This document shows positions 35,048-43,659 of a stretch of DNA of 61,384 nt, piece by piece. The notes beneath the pieces were generated by a model, which ran no database searches, was not told where the DNA came from, and saw only the letters and a program-made list of their open reading frames with translations. The DNA comes from Alkaliphilus hydrothermalis. Lineage in GTDB: Bacteria; Bacillota; Clostridia; Peptostreptococcales; Natronincolaceae. How positions within the stretch are numbered: position 1 is the stretch's first letter; every line of letters begins with the position of its first letter. The stretch covers positions 1 through 61,384 of the forward strand of contig NZ_JAFBEE010000017.1 of NCBI RefSeq assembly GCF_016908555.1, in the 5' to 3' direction. The position numbers and the translations under genes were made by a program.

Positions 35048-36137
35048 GTTTACTCTTCCCTCCATGAACGAATACCATAATTAATAGAAGAAGCGGTAGG
35101 AGTAGGCCAAAGAAAATATTTGCTTTGCCAATGATACCTCCAATTTCAACGACTTGAGGTGTATTTCTAGGTAACAAAGTAAGAACAAACAAAATAGGGG
35201 ATTGTAGAAACACAAAAAAGCCAGTTGTCTTGGTTTTAAAGATTGACTGTAGTAAACTACAGCCAGCAAAGTATTGTAATCCAATAGTACCCAGTACAGT
35301 AAAGAGCCAGAATATAGTGAAAAAGAGCTCCATTCTTTCTATGATTGGGAAATCATAGGCCCTCAAGTAATTAATGGAGGGATACAAAACCCGCTGCAGC
35401 TCCTCAGGACCAAATAAAGCCATTTGAGAGATAACCGTAGTTGTATAAAAAAGCGTAACGATGATCACTGAAATCATGGAATATTTAGCGACTGGCTTTT
35501 CCTTATCGGAGATATAAGGATAATATACTAACATGACTTCATAGCCACCAAAGGCGAAAAAGGAAGGAACTACCCCCGAAAGAATAGATTTTAAGCCAGT
35601 ACCTCCTATAGGTCTTAAGTTAACTAATCGAATCTCTGGTATTCCAACAGCCACTAGTAAAGCGAGGGGAACTAGCAAAAATATAATTACTTCATTGAAT
35701 CTTGCCAAAACTGTTAGACCATGGCTTAACATATACACTGAAGTTGCGATAATTAAAAAGATGATTACATATATTGGCGTATCGGGTAAGAACCAAGTTA
35801 AAATCATCTCAGTTAGAAAACGAATGATTGTTGCAGTAGCCAATAGACCATACAAGGCAAAGGATATGGTAATGATGTATCCTATCGGTTTACTCAGAAG
35901 CCTACTAGAGTATTGTAGGAAATTATCTTGAGGAAACCGACTGGCAACATAGACGATTGCCATTGTAATCAAGCTAATGAGTATTCCATTGATTAATACA
36001 GAGATCCATGCATCCTGTTTAGATACTTGGGAAACTACTCGGGACAAGCCTAACACGCCTGTCCCGATCATTATACTGATGATGATAATAAAAGCTTGAT
36101 TGGCTGATATTTCACCATTTGTATGTTTACGATACAT
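35031..36137 (-). CDS. gerKB: spore germination transporter-like protein, GerB family
   Basis: A 368-residue B subunit of the germinant receptor with ten membrane segments in the amino-acid-permease (APC) fold. It begins MYRKHTNGEISANQAFIIII and has IGTGVLGLSR and PSFFAFGGYEVMLVYYP. It binds the germinant in the spore inner membrane. ATG 36137 with AAAGGAGG upstream is chosen over the longer frame from 36230, which would overlap the A gene in an unlikely way. It lies 13 nt after the A gene and overlaps the C gene. Confidence 0.9.
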   Translation of the reverse strand: MYRKHTNGEISANQAFIIIISIMIGTGVLGLSRVVSQVSKQDAWISVLINGILISLITMAIVYVASRFPQDNFLQYSSRLLSKPIGYIITISFALYGLLATATIIRFLTEMILTWFLPDTPIYVIIFLIIATSVYMLSHGLTVLARFNEVIIFLLVPLALLVAVGIPEIRLVNLRPIGGTGLKSILSGVVPSFFAFGGYEVMLVYYPYISDKEKPVAKYSMISVIIVTLFYTTTVISQMALFGPEELQRVLYPSINYLRAYDFPIIERMELFFTIFWLFTVLGTIGLQYFAGCSLLQSIFKTKTTGFFVFLQSPILFVLTLLPRNTPQVVEIGGIIGKANIFFGLLLPLLLLIMVFVHGGKSKHEKNS

Positions 36138-36150
36138 TGCAGTTCCTCCT

Positions 36151-37644
36151 TTACCACCTATTGTAATTTTTTTTATTTGCAGACTGAGGTCTTTTTCGGA
36201 ACCCCCACAGGGGTTTCCTGATAGCAGCATCCCTTGTCAATTCAGAGGATATCGGAGCCAAGGGAGAAAGATAAGGATAACCAAAGGAAGATAGGCTGCA
36301 TAGGTGTACAATAATCCATGACCATGTGATGATGATCCCAAAGGCTCCAAAGGATGCTGCAAGAAGGATCATCGGAAAGCGCAGGAACCTTAAAGGAAAA
36401 GTGGTACTGTATTGGGGAAGTACATAACTTCCTAGGGCGGTTATGGCAACAATAATCACCATAACAGGGCTGACTAGGTTGGCGCTTACAGCGGCGTCAC
36501 CTATTACGATGGCCCCGACTATACCAATGATTTGTCCAATAGTCTTGGGTAATCTAGCGCTGGCTTCCCTGAGTAATTCTATCGTAAGTTCCATTAAGAG
36601 TGCTTCAATCACAGGTGGAAAGGGAATCTGGGCCCTGGTTTTAGATAAATCCAAGATTAAATCTGTAGGGAGCATTTGCTGATGAAAGGAAATAAGGGCT
36701 ACATAAATAGCTGGAAAGGATGTGGCTATAAAAAAACCCAGATATCTTATCCATCTTGTTAAGCTACCATAAATGGTCCTTTCATAATAATCTTCAGGAG
36801 ACTGGAACAACTGAAAAAAAGTAGTTGGTAATATCAGTACCTGTGGGGCACCATCTATAATTAGGGCGATTTTACCTTCTAATAAATTGCCACAGACTTT
36901 ATCAGGGCGTTCGGTTATTTGAAATTGAGGGAAGGGAGAATAGGGATGATCTTCTAATAACTGTTCCACATAACCACTTTCAAATACACCATCTATCTCA
37001 ATGTCCTGTAGTGCAGAAAGCACTTCATCTAATAGTTGCTTATTGACTATATCCTCCATGTACAAAACATTGATATTTGTTTTACTTCTGCTCCCTGCCT
37101 GTAGCTGCTGGGCTTTGAGGGCAGGATCCTTCAGTTTTCGCCGAATTAGACCTGTATTCGTAGAGATACTCTCAGTAAATCCTTCTCGAGACCCACGAAC
37201 GACACTCTCAGCATCTGGCTCTTCAACAGATCTTTCGGGCCATTCTTTTGTATTTAGTAGCAAGCCCTCATCAATGCCATTAACTATCATTAAACTATTG
37301 CCTGAGAAGATTGCGTTGATTATTTTATCATAATCTCTTACTTGAGCTATACCATTTATAGGGATAACATCCTTTAAAATATCTAAATGAAGTTGCTTAA
37401 TGATTGTTCTTTCTTTCACAGGATTAAAGTGAATTATGGGCTTAATGATATTTTCATTTATGGTTTGGGCATCCACTAAATTGGAATTGAATACAAGGAC
37501 TAGATTCACAATCTTACCATGATAATTTAATCTCAATTCCCTATAGATAATGTCATAGCTATCTTTGAAGACTTCTTTTAGCTGTAGTAAATTATTTTCT
37601 AATTTTTTTTCTAATAGGGTTCCTTTATATTTTGAATCCATCAT
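36151..37644 (-). CDS. gerKA: spore germination protein, GerA family
   Basis: A 497-residue A subunit of the germinant receptor. An N-terminal soluble region (about 1-240) contains NGIAQVRDYDKIINAIFSGNSLMIVNG and the conserved VVRGSREGFTESISTNTGLIRRKLKDP. It is followed by the membrane domain with EGKIALIIDGAPQVLILPTTFFQLFQSPEDYY and about five membrane segments. ATG 37644 follows GGAGGAGG; the next codon is also ATG. It is the first gene of the operon, so a forespore (sigma-G type) promoter is expected between 37645 and 37719, but I could not identify it with confidence. Confidence 0.92.
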   Translation of the reverse strand: MMDSKYKGTLLEKKLENNLLQLKEVFKDSYDIIYRELRLNYHGKIVNLVLVFNSNLVDAQTINENIIKPIIHFNPVKERTIIKQLHLDILKDVIPINGIAQVRDYDKIINAIFSGNSLMIVNGIDEGLLLNTKEWPERSVEEPDAESVVRGSREGFTESISTNTGLIRRKLKDPALKAQQLQAGSRSKTNINVLYMEDIVNKQLLDEVLSALQDIEIDGVFESGYVEQLLEDHPYSPFPQFQITERPDKVCGNLLEGKIALIIDGAPQVLILPTTFFQLFQSPEDYYERTIYGSLTRWIRYLGFFIATSFPAIYVALISFHQQMLPTDLILDLSKTRAQIPFPPVIEALLMELTIELLREASARLPKTIGQIIGIVGAIVIGDAAVSANLVSPVMVIIVAITALGSYVLPQYSTTFPLRFLRFPMILLAASFGAFGIIITWSWIIVHLCSLSSFGYPYLSPLAPISSELTRDAAIRKPLWGFRKRPQSANKKNYNRW

Positions 37645-37719
37645 GGCCTCCTCCAATCCTTCCCAATTTACATTACATTATAGGATTGCCTAAAATTTTG
37701 TAAATTATGCACACTGACT

Positions 37720-38199
37720 TTATTTAATGTCAAAATCTCCAAAGGCATGGGCCATCCTAGAGCAGGCAGCAGCCACAATACCAGACAATAAATCATCTAA
37801 AAATGTATTCACCTGACCACCTTTAGCGTCATTGACTTTTCCGATAATACCAGGCTTAATCTTGTCCAAGTGCCCAAAATTAGTTAAGCCGATTGAACCA
37901 TAGATGTTGGTAATACTAAGGGCTAGAATCTCATCAATCCCATAGAGGGAATCATCTCTTTTTAGGATTGATAATAGAGGCTCTTCAAAAAGATTTCTTT
38001 CTGCCAGCTGATCTATGGCAATCCCCGTTAATATAGCATTTTGAACCTCTCTTTTTTCCAATACCTTGTGGATATTCTCCATGGTAGCCTCTATAGTAAT
38101 ATCCGGTATATAATCTATTTGAAGATCATAGGCAAGCTTAGCCAAATCGGTTAGGGAAACACCTCTTTTTTCTAACATTTCAATAGCTTTTTCCTTCAT
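37720..38199 (-). CDS. pgpA: phosphatidylglycerophosphatase A-like (YutG) protein
   Basis: A 159-residue PgpA/YutG-family protein that removes phosphate from phosphatidylglycerophosphate in phosphatidylglycerol synthesis. Conserved blocks are KREVQNAILTGIAIDQLAE, LYGIDEILALSITNIYGSIGLTNFGHLDK and NTFLDDLLSGIVAAACSRMAH. Unlike E. coli PgpA, it is short and lacks clear membrane segments, as in Bacillus YutG. ATG 38199 has GGAGATGG upstream. It is a single gene upstream of the ger operon. Confidence 0.85.
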   Translation of the reverse strand: MKEKAIEMLEKRGVSLTDLAKLAYDLQIDYIPDITIEATMENIHKVLEKREVQNAILTGIAIDQLAERNLFEEPLLSILKRDDSLYGIDEILALSITNIYGSIGLTNFGHLDKIKPGIIGKVNDAKGGQVNTFLDDLLSGIVAAACSRMAHAFGDFDIK

Positions 38200-38371
38200 A
38201 CAACCATCTCCTCTGTTATTAATCAGTTTAAATTTTAAATTTTAATCCTATGCTTTAAAGGTCTCCAATATAAAAAGTATTAGACCATAAAAGCGAAAAT
38301 ATTCTAAAGAAATAAAAAGTATGTTAGTATAATTTAAGGAGATTATTTCGATACGCTAAGGAGGGGGAAAT

Positions 38372-40000
38372 ATGAGAAAGATTTTTATTAATGGTAAAGT
38401 AATGACAATGCAGGATGGAGAAATGGCAGAGGGTTTTTTAGTAGAGGGAGAAATTTTTAAAAGGGTTGCCTCAAATGAAGAACTTTTGGCTTTAAAGGAT
38501 GATGAAACAGCAGTTGTGGATCTGGAGGGGAAATGGGTGCTACCTGGTTTTAATGATAGTCACATGCATTTAGTAAGCTATGGCCTTTCTACGAAAAAGG
38601 TGGACTTAAGAAATTGTAAGTCCCTAGAAGAGGTGGGAAGTACCATCAAATCCTACATAGATAATCTAGAGGAAAACTATTTCGGTGAATGGATTGTAGG
38701 ACATGGTTGGAATGAAGAAAATTTTGACCAATCAAAGCTCCCAACAGCAGATTTTTTAGATACCATCACGACAGCGTATCCCATATATCTTTCGAGGGCT
38801 TGTTATCATATCTGTGCAGTAAATAGTAAAGCCCTAGAGGTGGCTGGAGTCAACGAAAAAACTCCAGACCCAGAGGGGGGTAAGATTGATCGTTATCCAA
38901 ACACTCAAAAGCCCAATGGCATCTTGAGGGAAAATGGATTGTGGCTGGCATACGAAAAGATTCCAAGTGTGACAGAGGTTCACCAAATAAAGAAGGTAAT
39001 CCAATCGGCAGTAGAGGACGCCCTAAAGGTAGGATTAACCTCAATCCAAACGGAGGATTTTGGACAGGTGGAGGATTTTAAAAAGATGATTACTGCTTAT
39101 CAAGAGTTGGAGCAGGAGGGTAATTTAAATCTTAGAATCAACCTTCAAATGCTACTGCAGGAAAAGGATAAACTTCAAAGATTAATTGATTTAGGCTATC
39201 ATTCGGGTATGGGAAGCAATCTGCTGAAATTTGGCCCCTTAAAGATGTTGGCGGATGGCTCCTTAGGGGGACGAACAGCAGCCCTCAGGGAAGGCTATGC
39301 CGATGATCCAGAGAATAAGGGGATATTGATATTTGAGGATCAAAAACTAAAGGAACATTTAAGATACGCCACAGAAAATAATCTACAGCTGGCTGTCCAT
39401 GCTATTGGAGACCAAACCATGATTCAGCTATTGGATATCTATGAAGAAATTTTTGGCAAAGGTAATGATAGAAGACCTAGAATTATCCATTGTCAGATTA
39501 CCGATCAAGAAATCATAAATCGTATGGCTAAATTAAACGTAATCGGTGATATTCAACCAGGATTCCTGCCAACGGATCTAAAAATGGTGGAGGCAAGGGT
39601 TGGAGAAAACAGGGCTAGGGAAAGTTACGCTTGGAAATCTATGCTTCACTCTGGAGTACATGTGGCAGGTGGGTCTGATTGCCCTATTGAATCCTTCAAT
39701 CCTTTCTTAGGAATCTATGGTGGGGTGACTCGAAAGGACTACGAAGGTAAGCCTGAGGCAGGATGGAATCCTCAAGAATGTTTGACGCTAGAAGAAGCTA
39801 TAGGGTTATATACCACAGGAGCCAGCTATGCCACCTTTGAGGAGAACATTAAGGGGAAAATCCAAGAGGGATATCTTGCTGATTTTATTGTACTTAAGGA
39901 GGATATTAAGGCGATCCCAGAGCTGGAGTTGAAGGATGTAACTGTATTGGAGACTTATGTTGGTGGGGTTTGTAGGTATCACAAGCATACATGTCATTAG
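38372..40000 (+). CDS. YtcJ-like amidohydrolase
   Basis: A 542-residue metal-dependent amidohydrolase of family 3 (YtcJ/NfdA-like). It has the metal-binding GFNDSHMHL near residue 60, the long insert typical of the family, DGSLGGRTAALREGYADDP, LAVHAIGDQ, RIIHCQI, and the late aspartate in GGSDCPIESFNPFLGIYGGVTR. Substrates of the family are N-substituted amides and formamides; the actual one is unknown. ATG 38372 follows AAGGAGGGGG. A likely -10 TATAAT lies at about 38329. It is monocistronic. Confidence 0.92.
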   Translation: MRKIFINGKVMTMQDGEMAEGFLVEGEIFKRVASNEELLALKDDETAVVDLEGKWVLPGFNDSHMHLVSYGLSTKKVDLRNCKSLEEVGSTIKSYIDNLEENYFGEWIVGHGWNEENFDQSKLPTADFLDTITTAYPIYLSRACYHICAVNSKALEVAGVNEKTPDPEGGKIDRYPNTQKPNGILRENGLWLAYEKIPSVTEVHQIKKVIQSAVEDALKVGLTSIQTEDFGQVEDFKKMITAYQELEQEGNLNLRINLQMLLQEKDKLQRLIDLGYHSGMGSNLLKFGPLKMLADGSLGGRTAALREGYADDPENKGILIFEDQKLKEHLRYATENNLQLAVHAIGDQTMIQLLDIYEEIFGKGNDRRPRIIHCQITDQEIINRMAKLNVIGDIQPGFLPTDLKMVEARVGENRARESYAWKSMLHSGVHVAGGSDCPIESFNPFLGIYGGVTRKDYEGKPEAGWNPQECLTLEEAIGLYTTGASYATFEENIKGKIQEGYLADFIVLKEDIKAIPELELKDVTVLETYVGGVCRYHKHTCH

Positions 40001-40090
40001 ATGTAAAAAAAATCACAAATTAAATTAGGGATATAACTCGCCTCTGCTGTAGATAATATTATCGAATCAGTATTAAAGGAGGTGGAGTAC

Positions 40091-40264
40091 ATGCCAAAAG
40101 CTAAACAATACGTAGACCAAAGTATGTCATCTGTACAATCTACAGTGAATACATTACAACAAGCTCTTAATGCAGCTGAAAAGCCAGACAATAAGAACAA
40201 GATTCAACAAGCAATCAATTCTTTAAACTCTGCATCACAACAATTATCAGGATACCAAGATTAA
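40091..40264 (+). CDS. small helical Gln/Asn-rich protein
   Basis: A 57-residue protein (MPKAKQYVDQSMSSVQSTVN...) rich in Q, S, N and A, with two predicted amphipathic helices and a DKKNK-type turn (DNKNKIQQAIN). ATG 40091 is chosen because AAAGGAGGTGG lies 6-8 nt upstream. A GTG at 40082 is inside that ribosome binding site. The very strong ribosome binding site and own terminator suggest high expression, as for small spore or stationary-phase proteins, but I recognise no family. Confidence 0.65.
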   Translation: MPKAKQYVDQSMSSVQSTVNTLQQALNAAEKPDNKNKIQQAINSLNSASQQLSGYQD

Positions 40265-40284
40265 CAAATAATGAATAAAACAAG

Positions 40285-40328
40285 GAACACTTTACTTTGA
40301 GGAATCTTAGTAAAGTGTTCTTATATTA
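40285..40328 (+). terminator. intrinsic terminator
   Basis: GAACACTTTACT and AGTAAAGTGTTC form a perfect 12-bp stem with a 12-nt loop, then TTATATT. It ends the small Gln/Asn-rich gene. Confidence 0.8.
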
Positions 40329-40344
40329 TAGGGAAATCATATTT

Positions 40345-41019
40345 TTAAAGTATTAGGTTTACTTCATTATGTCTACACATGATTATGGGATTACCATCTT
40401 CATCTGTACACCAAGACTGGCAAAAGAAAGCTAAAAAAATACCGACCCAGATGGTTTCATATTGGATTAAAATACATCCATCTTGAAAGGTGCCATTATC
40501 ATTGTAAAATTTTCCTAGATTCCCTTGGTTCATATGAATGTTGTGGATACCATTAGTTGGCTGGAACCCAAACACATAATCTTTGCTCTTCGAAATAAAT
40601 TTAGATCCATAGATATACACAGTTGCTTTTTCAGCCTGTGCTTTTTTTATATGGTTATCAATTAAGTCGTTTAAATCATTGTTGGGACCTTCGATATGAT
40701 GCATTAAGGGCTTCATCTTAGCGGAATCAAACAATTTGCTACGAATATAGTCAATGGCAAGCTCTTTATTAGTACTATCAACTCTAGTAAAGCCATTTGA
40801 TAAGGTTGGAAGAAGAGAAAATAAACTTGAGTTAAATTCTTCAGCAGCTAAATATAAGACCTTCGATTCTTCACAACTGGACAATACATTAATAGCCACC
40901 CGATAATAAATATTATCTTCTCCTTCCATGTGGATTTGATAATGGGGGGTATGCTTATTTCTTTCGGGTTTTCCAGCAATTACAGACCCCTTCAGTACAC
41001 CATAATTTTTCACTGGCAT
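40345..41019 (-). CDS. DUF2278 (YukJ-like) family protein
   Basis: A 224-residue cytosolic protein of the DUF2278/YukJ family. The start MPVKNYGVLKGSVIAGKPER, the HYQIHMEGEDNIYYRVAINVLS block and YGSKF...FGFQPTNGIHNIHMNQGN are family marks. Its function is unknown. ATG 41019 has AGGAAGA upstream. A 77-residue ORF with an internal repeat lies just upstream on the same strand and could be co-transcribed. Confidence 0.82.
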   Translation of the reverse strand: MPVKNYGVLKGSVIAGKPERNKHTPHYQIHMEGEDNIYYRVAINVLSSCEESKVLYLAAEEFNSSLFSLLPTLSNGFTRVDSTNKELAIDYIRSKLFDSAKMKPLMHHIEGPNNDLNDLIDNHIKKAQAEKATVYIYGSKFISKSKDYVFGFQPTNGIHNIHMNQGNLGKFYNDNGTFQDGCILIQYETIWVGIFLAFFCQSWCTDEDGNPIIMCRHNEVNLIL

Positions 41020-41040
41020 AGTCTTCCTCCTAAAAAGCCC

Positions 41041-41274
41041 CTACCTGTTATTTTCAGGTTCATATGGATCTTCTTCATAATCAAATTCAAACTTTTTCAT
41101 GGTCCCTTTGTTGGTAAAGGATTGATTATTCTTATTTTGTCTCTGTAGATTATTCAACTGATCGTAGGGGTCCTCTTCATAATCAAAGTTTGTTCTAAAT
41201 AGTGGCGAATTTTTTTTCTTGATAACAATCAACTCCCTTTTGTAAGCTAAAAGCAAAATGTTGGATATATTCAA
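41041..41274 (-). CDS. small acidic protein with duplicated FDYEEDPY motif
   Basis: Up to 77 residues. The notable feature is a tandem motif: NFDYEEDPYDQLN and, about 35 residues later, EFDYEEDPYEPEN at the very end. Repetition of an exact nonapeptide in frame argues that the ORF is translated. The start is unclear: TTG 41274 gives the full length, but a purine-rich AAAAGGGAG near 41235 suggests a start shortly after it (around 41228). I recognise no family. It lies 21 nt upstream of the DUF2278 gene on the same strand. Confidence 0.5.
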   Translation of the reverse strand: MNISNILLLAYKRELIVIKKKNSPLFRTNFDYEEDPYDQLNNLQRQNKNNQSFTNKGTMKKFEFDYEEDPYEPENNR

Positions 41275-41457
41275 AAATTGAACCTTCAGATGTATTTTAT
41301 CATAACAAAACGCTAGGGAGAATCACTTTTCGTCTAATTCTCTGAATAAAACGGTTAGAGAGAAAGGAAATATGTCTAGAATGTAGAATCAAATGTGTAT
41401 AGAAGTTAAGTAGAAATATTATTTAAATCAAATTAGCTAAAAAATAAGGAGTAGAAC

Positions 41458-41946
41458 ATGAAACAACAACCTCAATTCCATTGCTATTATCTAGGGAATC
41501 CATACCCTTTATATACAATAGTTGACCCATCAGTAAAAAAAGTTACGATCCAATGGGATGGTGAAGCCTTTACCTGTATTACCCCAGAGGAAGGAGAAAT
41601 AAATATTAATGATGCCCTCAAATCCTTCTATACTAAGGAAAGCAAAAGGGTTATAGAAGAAAGACTAAAGTTTTATCAGCCCCAATTCAAAGTAAAATAC
41701 AAATCCTTCTCCATAGAAAATGATAGTAAAAAATGGGGGAGCTGTAACTCTAAAAAACATCTGACCTTCCATTGGAAGCTGTTGATGTTTCCTCTATATG
41801 CTATTGATTATGTGGTGGTCCACGAGTTATGTCATTTAGTCCATATGAATCATGACCGTTCCTTTTGGCGTTTGGTGGGGAAAATCTGTCCAAACTACAA
41901 GGAAGCAATGGCGATATTGGGGACTGAGAAGACGAGGGATCTATAA
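41458..41946 (+). CDS. YgjP-like (DUF45) zinc metallopeptidase
   Basis: A 162-residue protein of the M48-clan YgjP/DUF45 family. The zinc motif is VVHELCHLVHMNHDRSFW (HExxH plus the downstream histidine), preceded by KKWGSCNSKKHLTFHWKLLMFPL, which is typical. It lacks the longer N-terminal beta domain found in the approximately 230-residue members, so it is a short form. ATG 41458 has AAGGAG upstream. Its substrate is not known. It lies 35 nt before an MBL hydrolase and may be co-transcribed. Confidence 0.88.
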   Translation: MKQQPQFHCYYLGNPYPLYTIVDPSVKKVTIQWDGEAFTCITPEEGEININDALKSFYTKESKRVIEERLKFYQPQFKVKYKSFSIENDSKKWGSCNSKKHLTFHWKLLMFPLYAIDYVVVHELCHLVHMNHDRSFWRLVGKICPNYKEAMAILGTEKTRDL

Positions 41947-41981
41947 TAGTAGAATAAATTTATATACAAAGGAGTATTACA

Positions 41982-42620
41982 ATGAAAATCGAGAAAATAG
42001 TTGTAGGAATGAACGAAACCAACACCTACATAATTAATGACGAAGAAAACAATGAAGCCCTAGTAATTGATCCAGGGGATGAAGCTAAAAAAATTATGAA
42101 ATACATCGATCGCAACCAGCTACAGCCTGTTGGAATTATACTGACCCACTTTCACCACGACCATTCAGGGGCAGCGGAGGAATTAAAGAAGAAATACAAC
42201 TGTCCCATCTATTCCCATAAGAAAGAGGTGGAGGGGCTAAAGGACCCAGAATTTAATCGTTCTTTAGAGCGGTGCAGAAAACTAATTTCCTTTGCTCCCG
42301 ATAAAACCTTATCGGAGGAAAACGTAATTACAGTGGGGAATATAGTGCTACAGATAATCCATACCCCAGGCCATACCCCAGGAGGCATTTGTCTACAAGT
42401 GAAAGAAAGCAATATCATCTTTACGGGGGATACCGTCTTTAAGGATGGCTTTGGTAGAACAGATTTACCCGGTGGTAATGAAGAACAGTTGAAAAAATCC
42501 ATCACCAACAAGGTGGCAAAATGGAGTGATGATATTGTAATCTATCCTGGTCATGATGAGATTGCCACCATGAAGGAAGTAAGGAGGATGAATCATCCTT
42601 ACTTGAAGGCTAAGAAATAG
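41982..42620 (+). CDS. MBL-fold hydrolase (glyoxalase II-like)
   Basis: A 212-residue metallo-beta-lactamase-fold hydrolase. The metal ligands are in THFHHDHSG (HxHxDH), HTPGHTPGG, FTGDTVF (D), and YPGHDE. Size and the GFGRTDLPGGN loop match the short YcbL/glyoxalase-II-like group, which acts on thioesters such as S-lactoylglutathione-type compounds; the clostridial substrate is unclear. ATG 41982 follows AAAGGAG. A neighbouring peptidase gene lies upstream. Confidence 0.9.
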   Translation: MKIEKIVVGMNETNTYIINDEENNEALVIDPGDEAKKIMKYIDRNQLQPVGIILTHFHHDHSGAAEELKKKYNCPIYSHKKEVEGLKDPEFNRSLERCRKLISFAPDKTLSEENVITVGNIVLQIIHTPGHTPGGICLQVKESNIIFTGDTVFKDGFGRTDLPGGNEEQLKKSITNKVAKWSDDIVIYPGHDEIATMKEVRRMNHPYLKAKK

Positions 42621-42691
42621 TAAATTTATAATTTATTTGCAGTGGGATAAAATATATTATTATAAAGGCTTTAGGGAAAGGGGTCTAATTA

Positions 42692-43567
42692 ATGGATCAG
42701 CATCAATTAATTCATTTGTTCTTTAAGGGGCGTACTGGGGTTTTAGCGACCATGCACAAGAAAGAAGAGGTAATTGCACCTATATTGGAGAAGGATCTAG
42801 GTATAAAGATTACTATTCCAAAGGACTTTAACACCGATGTGTTTGGGACCTTTACCAAAGACATTGACCGTAGGGGAAATCAGCTGGAGGCAGCAAAATA
42901 TAAAGCAGAAGCAGCTATGGCCCTAGAGGACAAAACAATAGGAATTGCCAGTGAGGGGGCCTTTGGACCCCATCCCATTAGTCCATTTTTGCCCTTTAAT
43001 CGAGAAATAGTACTATTAATTGATAAAACAACTGGTTTAGAAATCTATGGGATCTCAGCAACAATAGAAACCAACTACATGCACAAAATGGTGAAAAGTT
43101 TTCAAGAGGCAATTGAATTTGCCAAGGAGGCAGGCTTTCCCCAACATGGAATTGTGATTAAGGTAAAGGAATCCAGTACAGATCCTAAGGAAATAATTAA
43201 AGGAATTATAACAGAGGCAGATTTGGAAAAGGCAGTTGAATTTGCCTTGGCAATGTCAAGTAATGAAAAAATCTATATAGAAACAGATATGAGGGCTCTT
43301 TACAACCCAACACGGATGAAAAGCATAGAAGCTGCCACGAGGGATCTAGTTACTAAACTATATAACTTATGCCCCCAATGTTCTTGGCCTGGCTTCCAAG
43401 TGGTGGACAGCAAAAAAGGGCTACCCTGTAGTTGGTGTGGACTTCCTACAGAGCTGATTCTTTCCCACCGATATCTCTGTACTAAGTGTGGATATTCCGA
43501 GGAAAAACCCTATCCTAATGGGATTGAAAAAGCTGACCCAGGAAGATGTGGCTATTGCAACCCTTAA
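42692..43567 (+). CDS. DUF6671 family protein with C-terminal zinc ribbon
   Basis: A 291-residue protein. The first 230 residues match the DUF6671 pattern: RTGVLATMHKKEEVIAPILE, FNTDVFGTFTKDIDRRGNQLEAAKYKAE, and ASEGAFGPHPISPFLPFNREIVLLID. The C-terminus holds three paired cysteine knuckles (CPQCSWPGF, CSWCGLP, CTKCGYSEE, CGYCNP). The function is unknown; the His/Gly-rich block suggests a metal-dependent activity. ATG 42692 has AAAGGGG upstream. It is monocistronic with a terminator behind. Confidence 0.82.
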   Translation: MDQHQLIHLFFKGRTGVLATMHKKEEVIAPILEKDLGIKITIPKDFNTDVFGTFTKDIDRRGNQLEAAKYKAEAAMALEDKTIGIASEGAFGPHPISPFLPFNREIVLLIDKTTGLEIYGISATIETNYMHKMVKSFQEAIEFAKEAGFPQHGIVIKVKESSTDPKEIIKGIITEADLEKAVEFALAMSSNEKIYIETDMRALYNPTRMKSIEAATRDLVTKLYNLCPQCSWPGFQVVDSKKGLPCSWCGLPTELILSHRYLCTKCGYSEEKPYPNGIEKADPGRCGYCNP

Positions 43568-43599
43568 TCTAACAAGTAATTTATATAATATGATATAAT

Positions 43600-43648
43600 A
43601 AAAAACTGATTTCATATCTAAATTAATTAGAAGAAAATCAGTTTTTTA
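43600..43648. terminator. bidirectional intrinsic terminator
   Basis: AAAAACTGATTT and AAATCAGTTTTT pair around a 22-nt loop, with T-runs on both strands. It lies between the converging DUF6671 and AlaX genes. Confidence 0.75.
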
Positions 43649-43659
43649 TACTTTAGACT

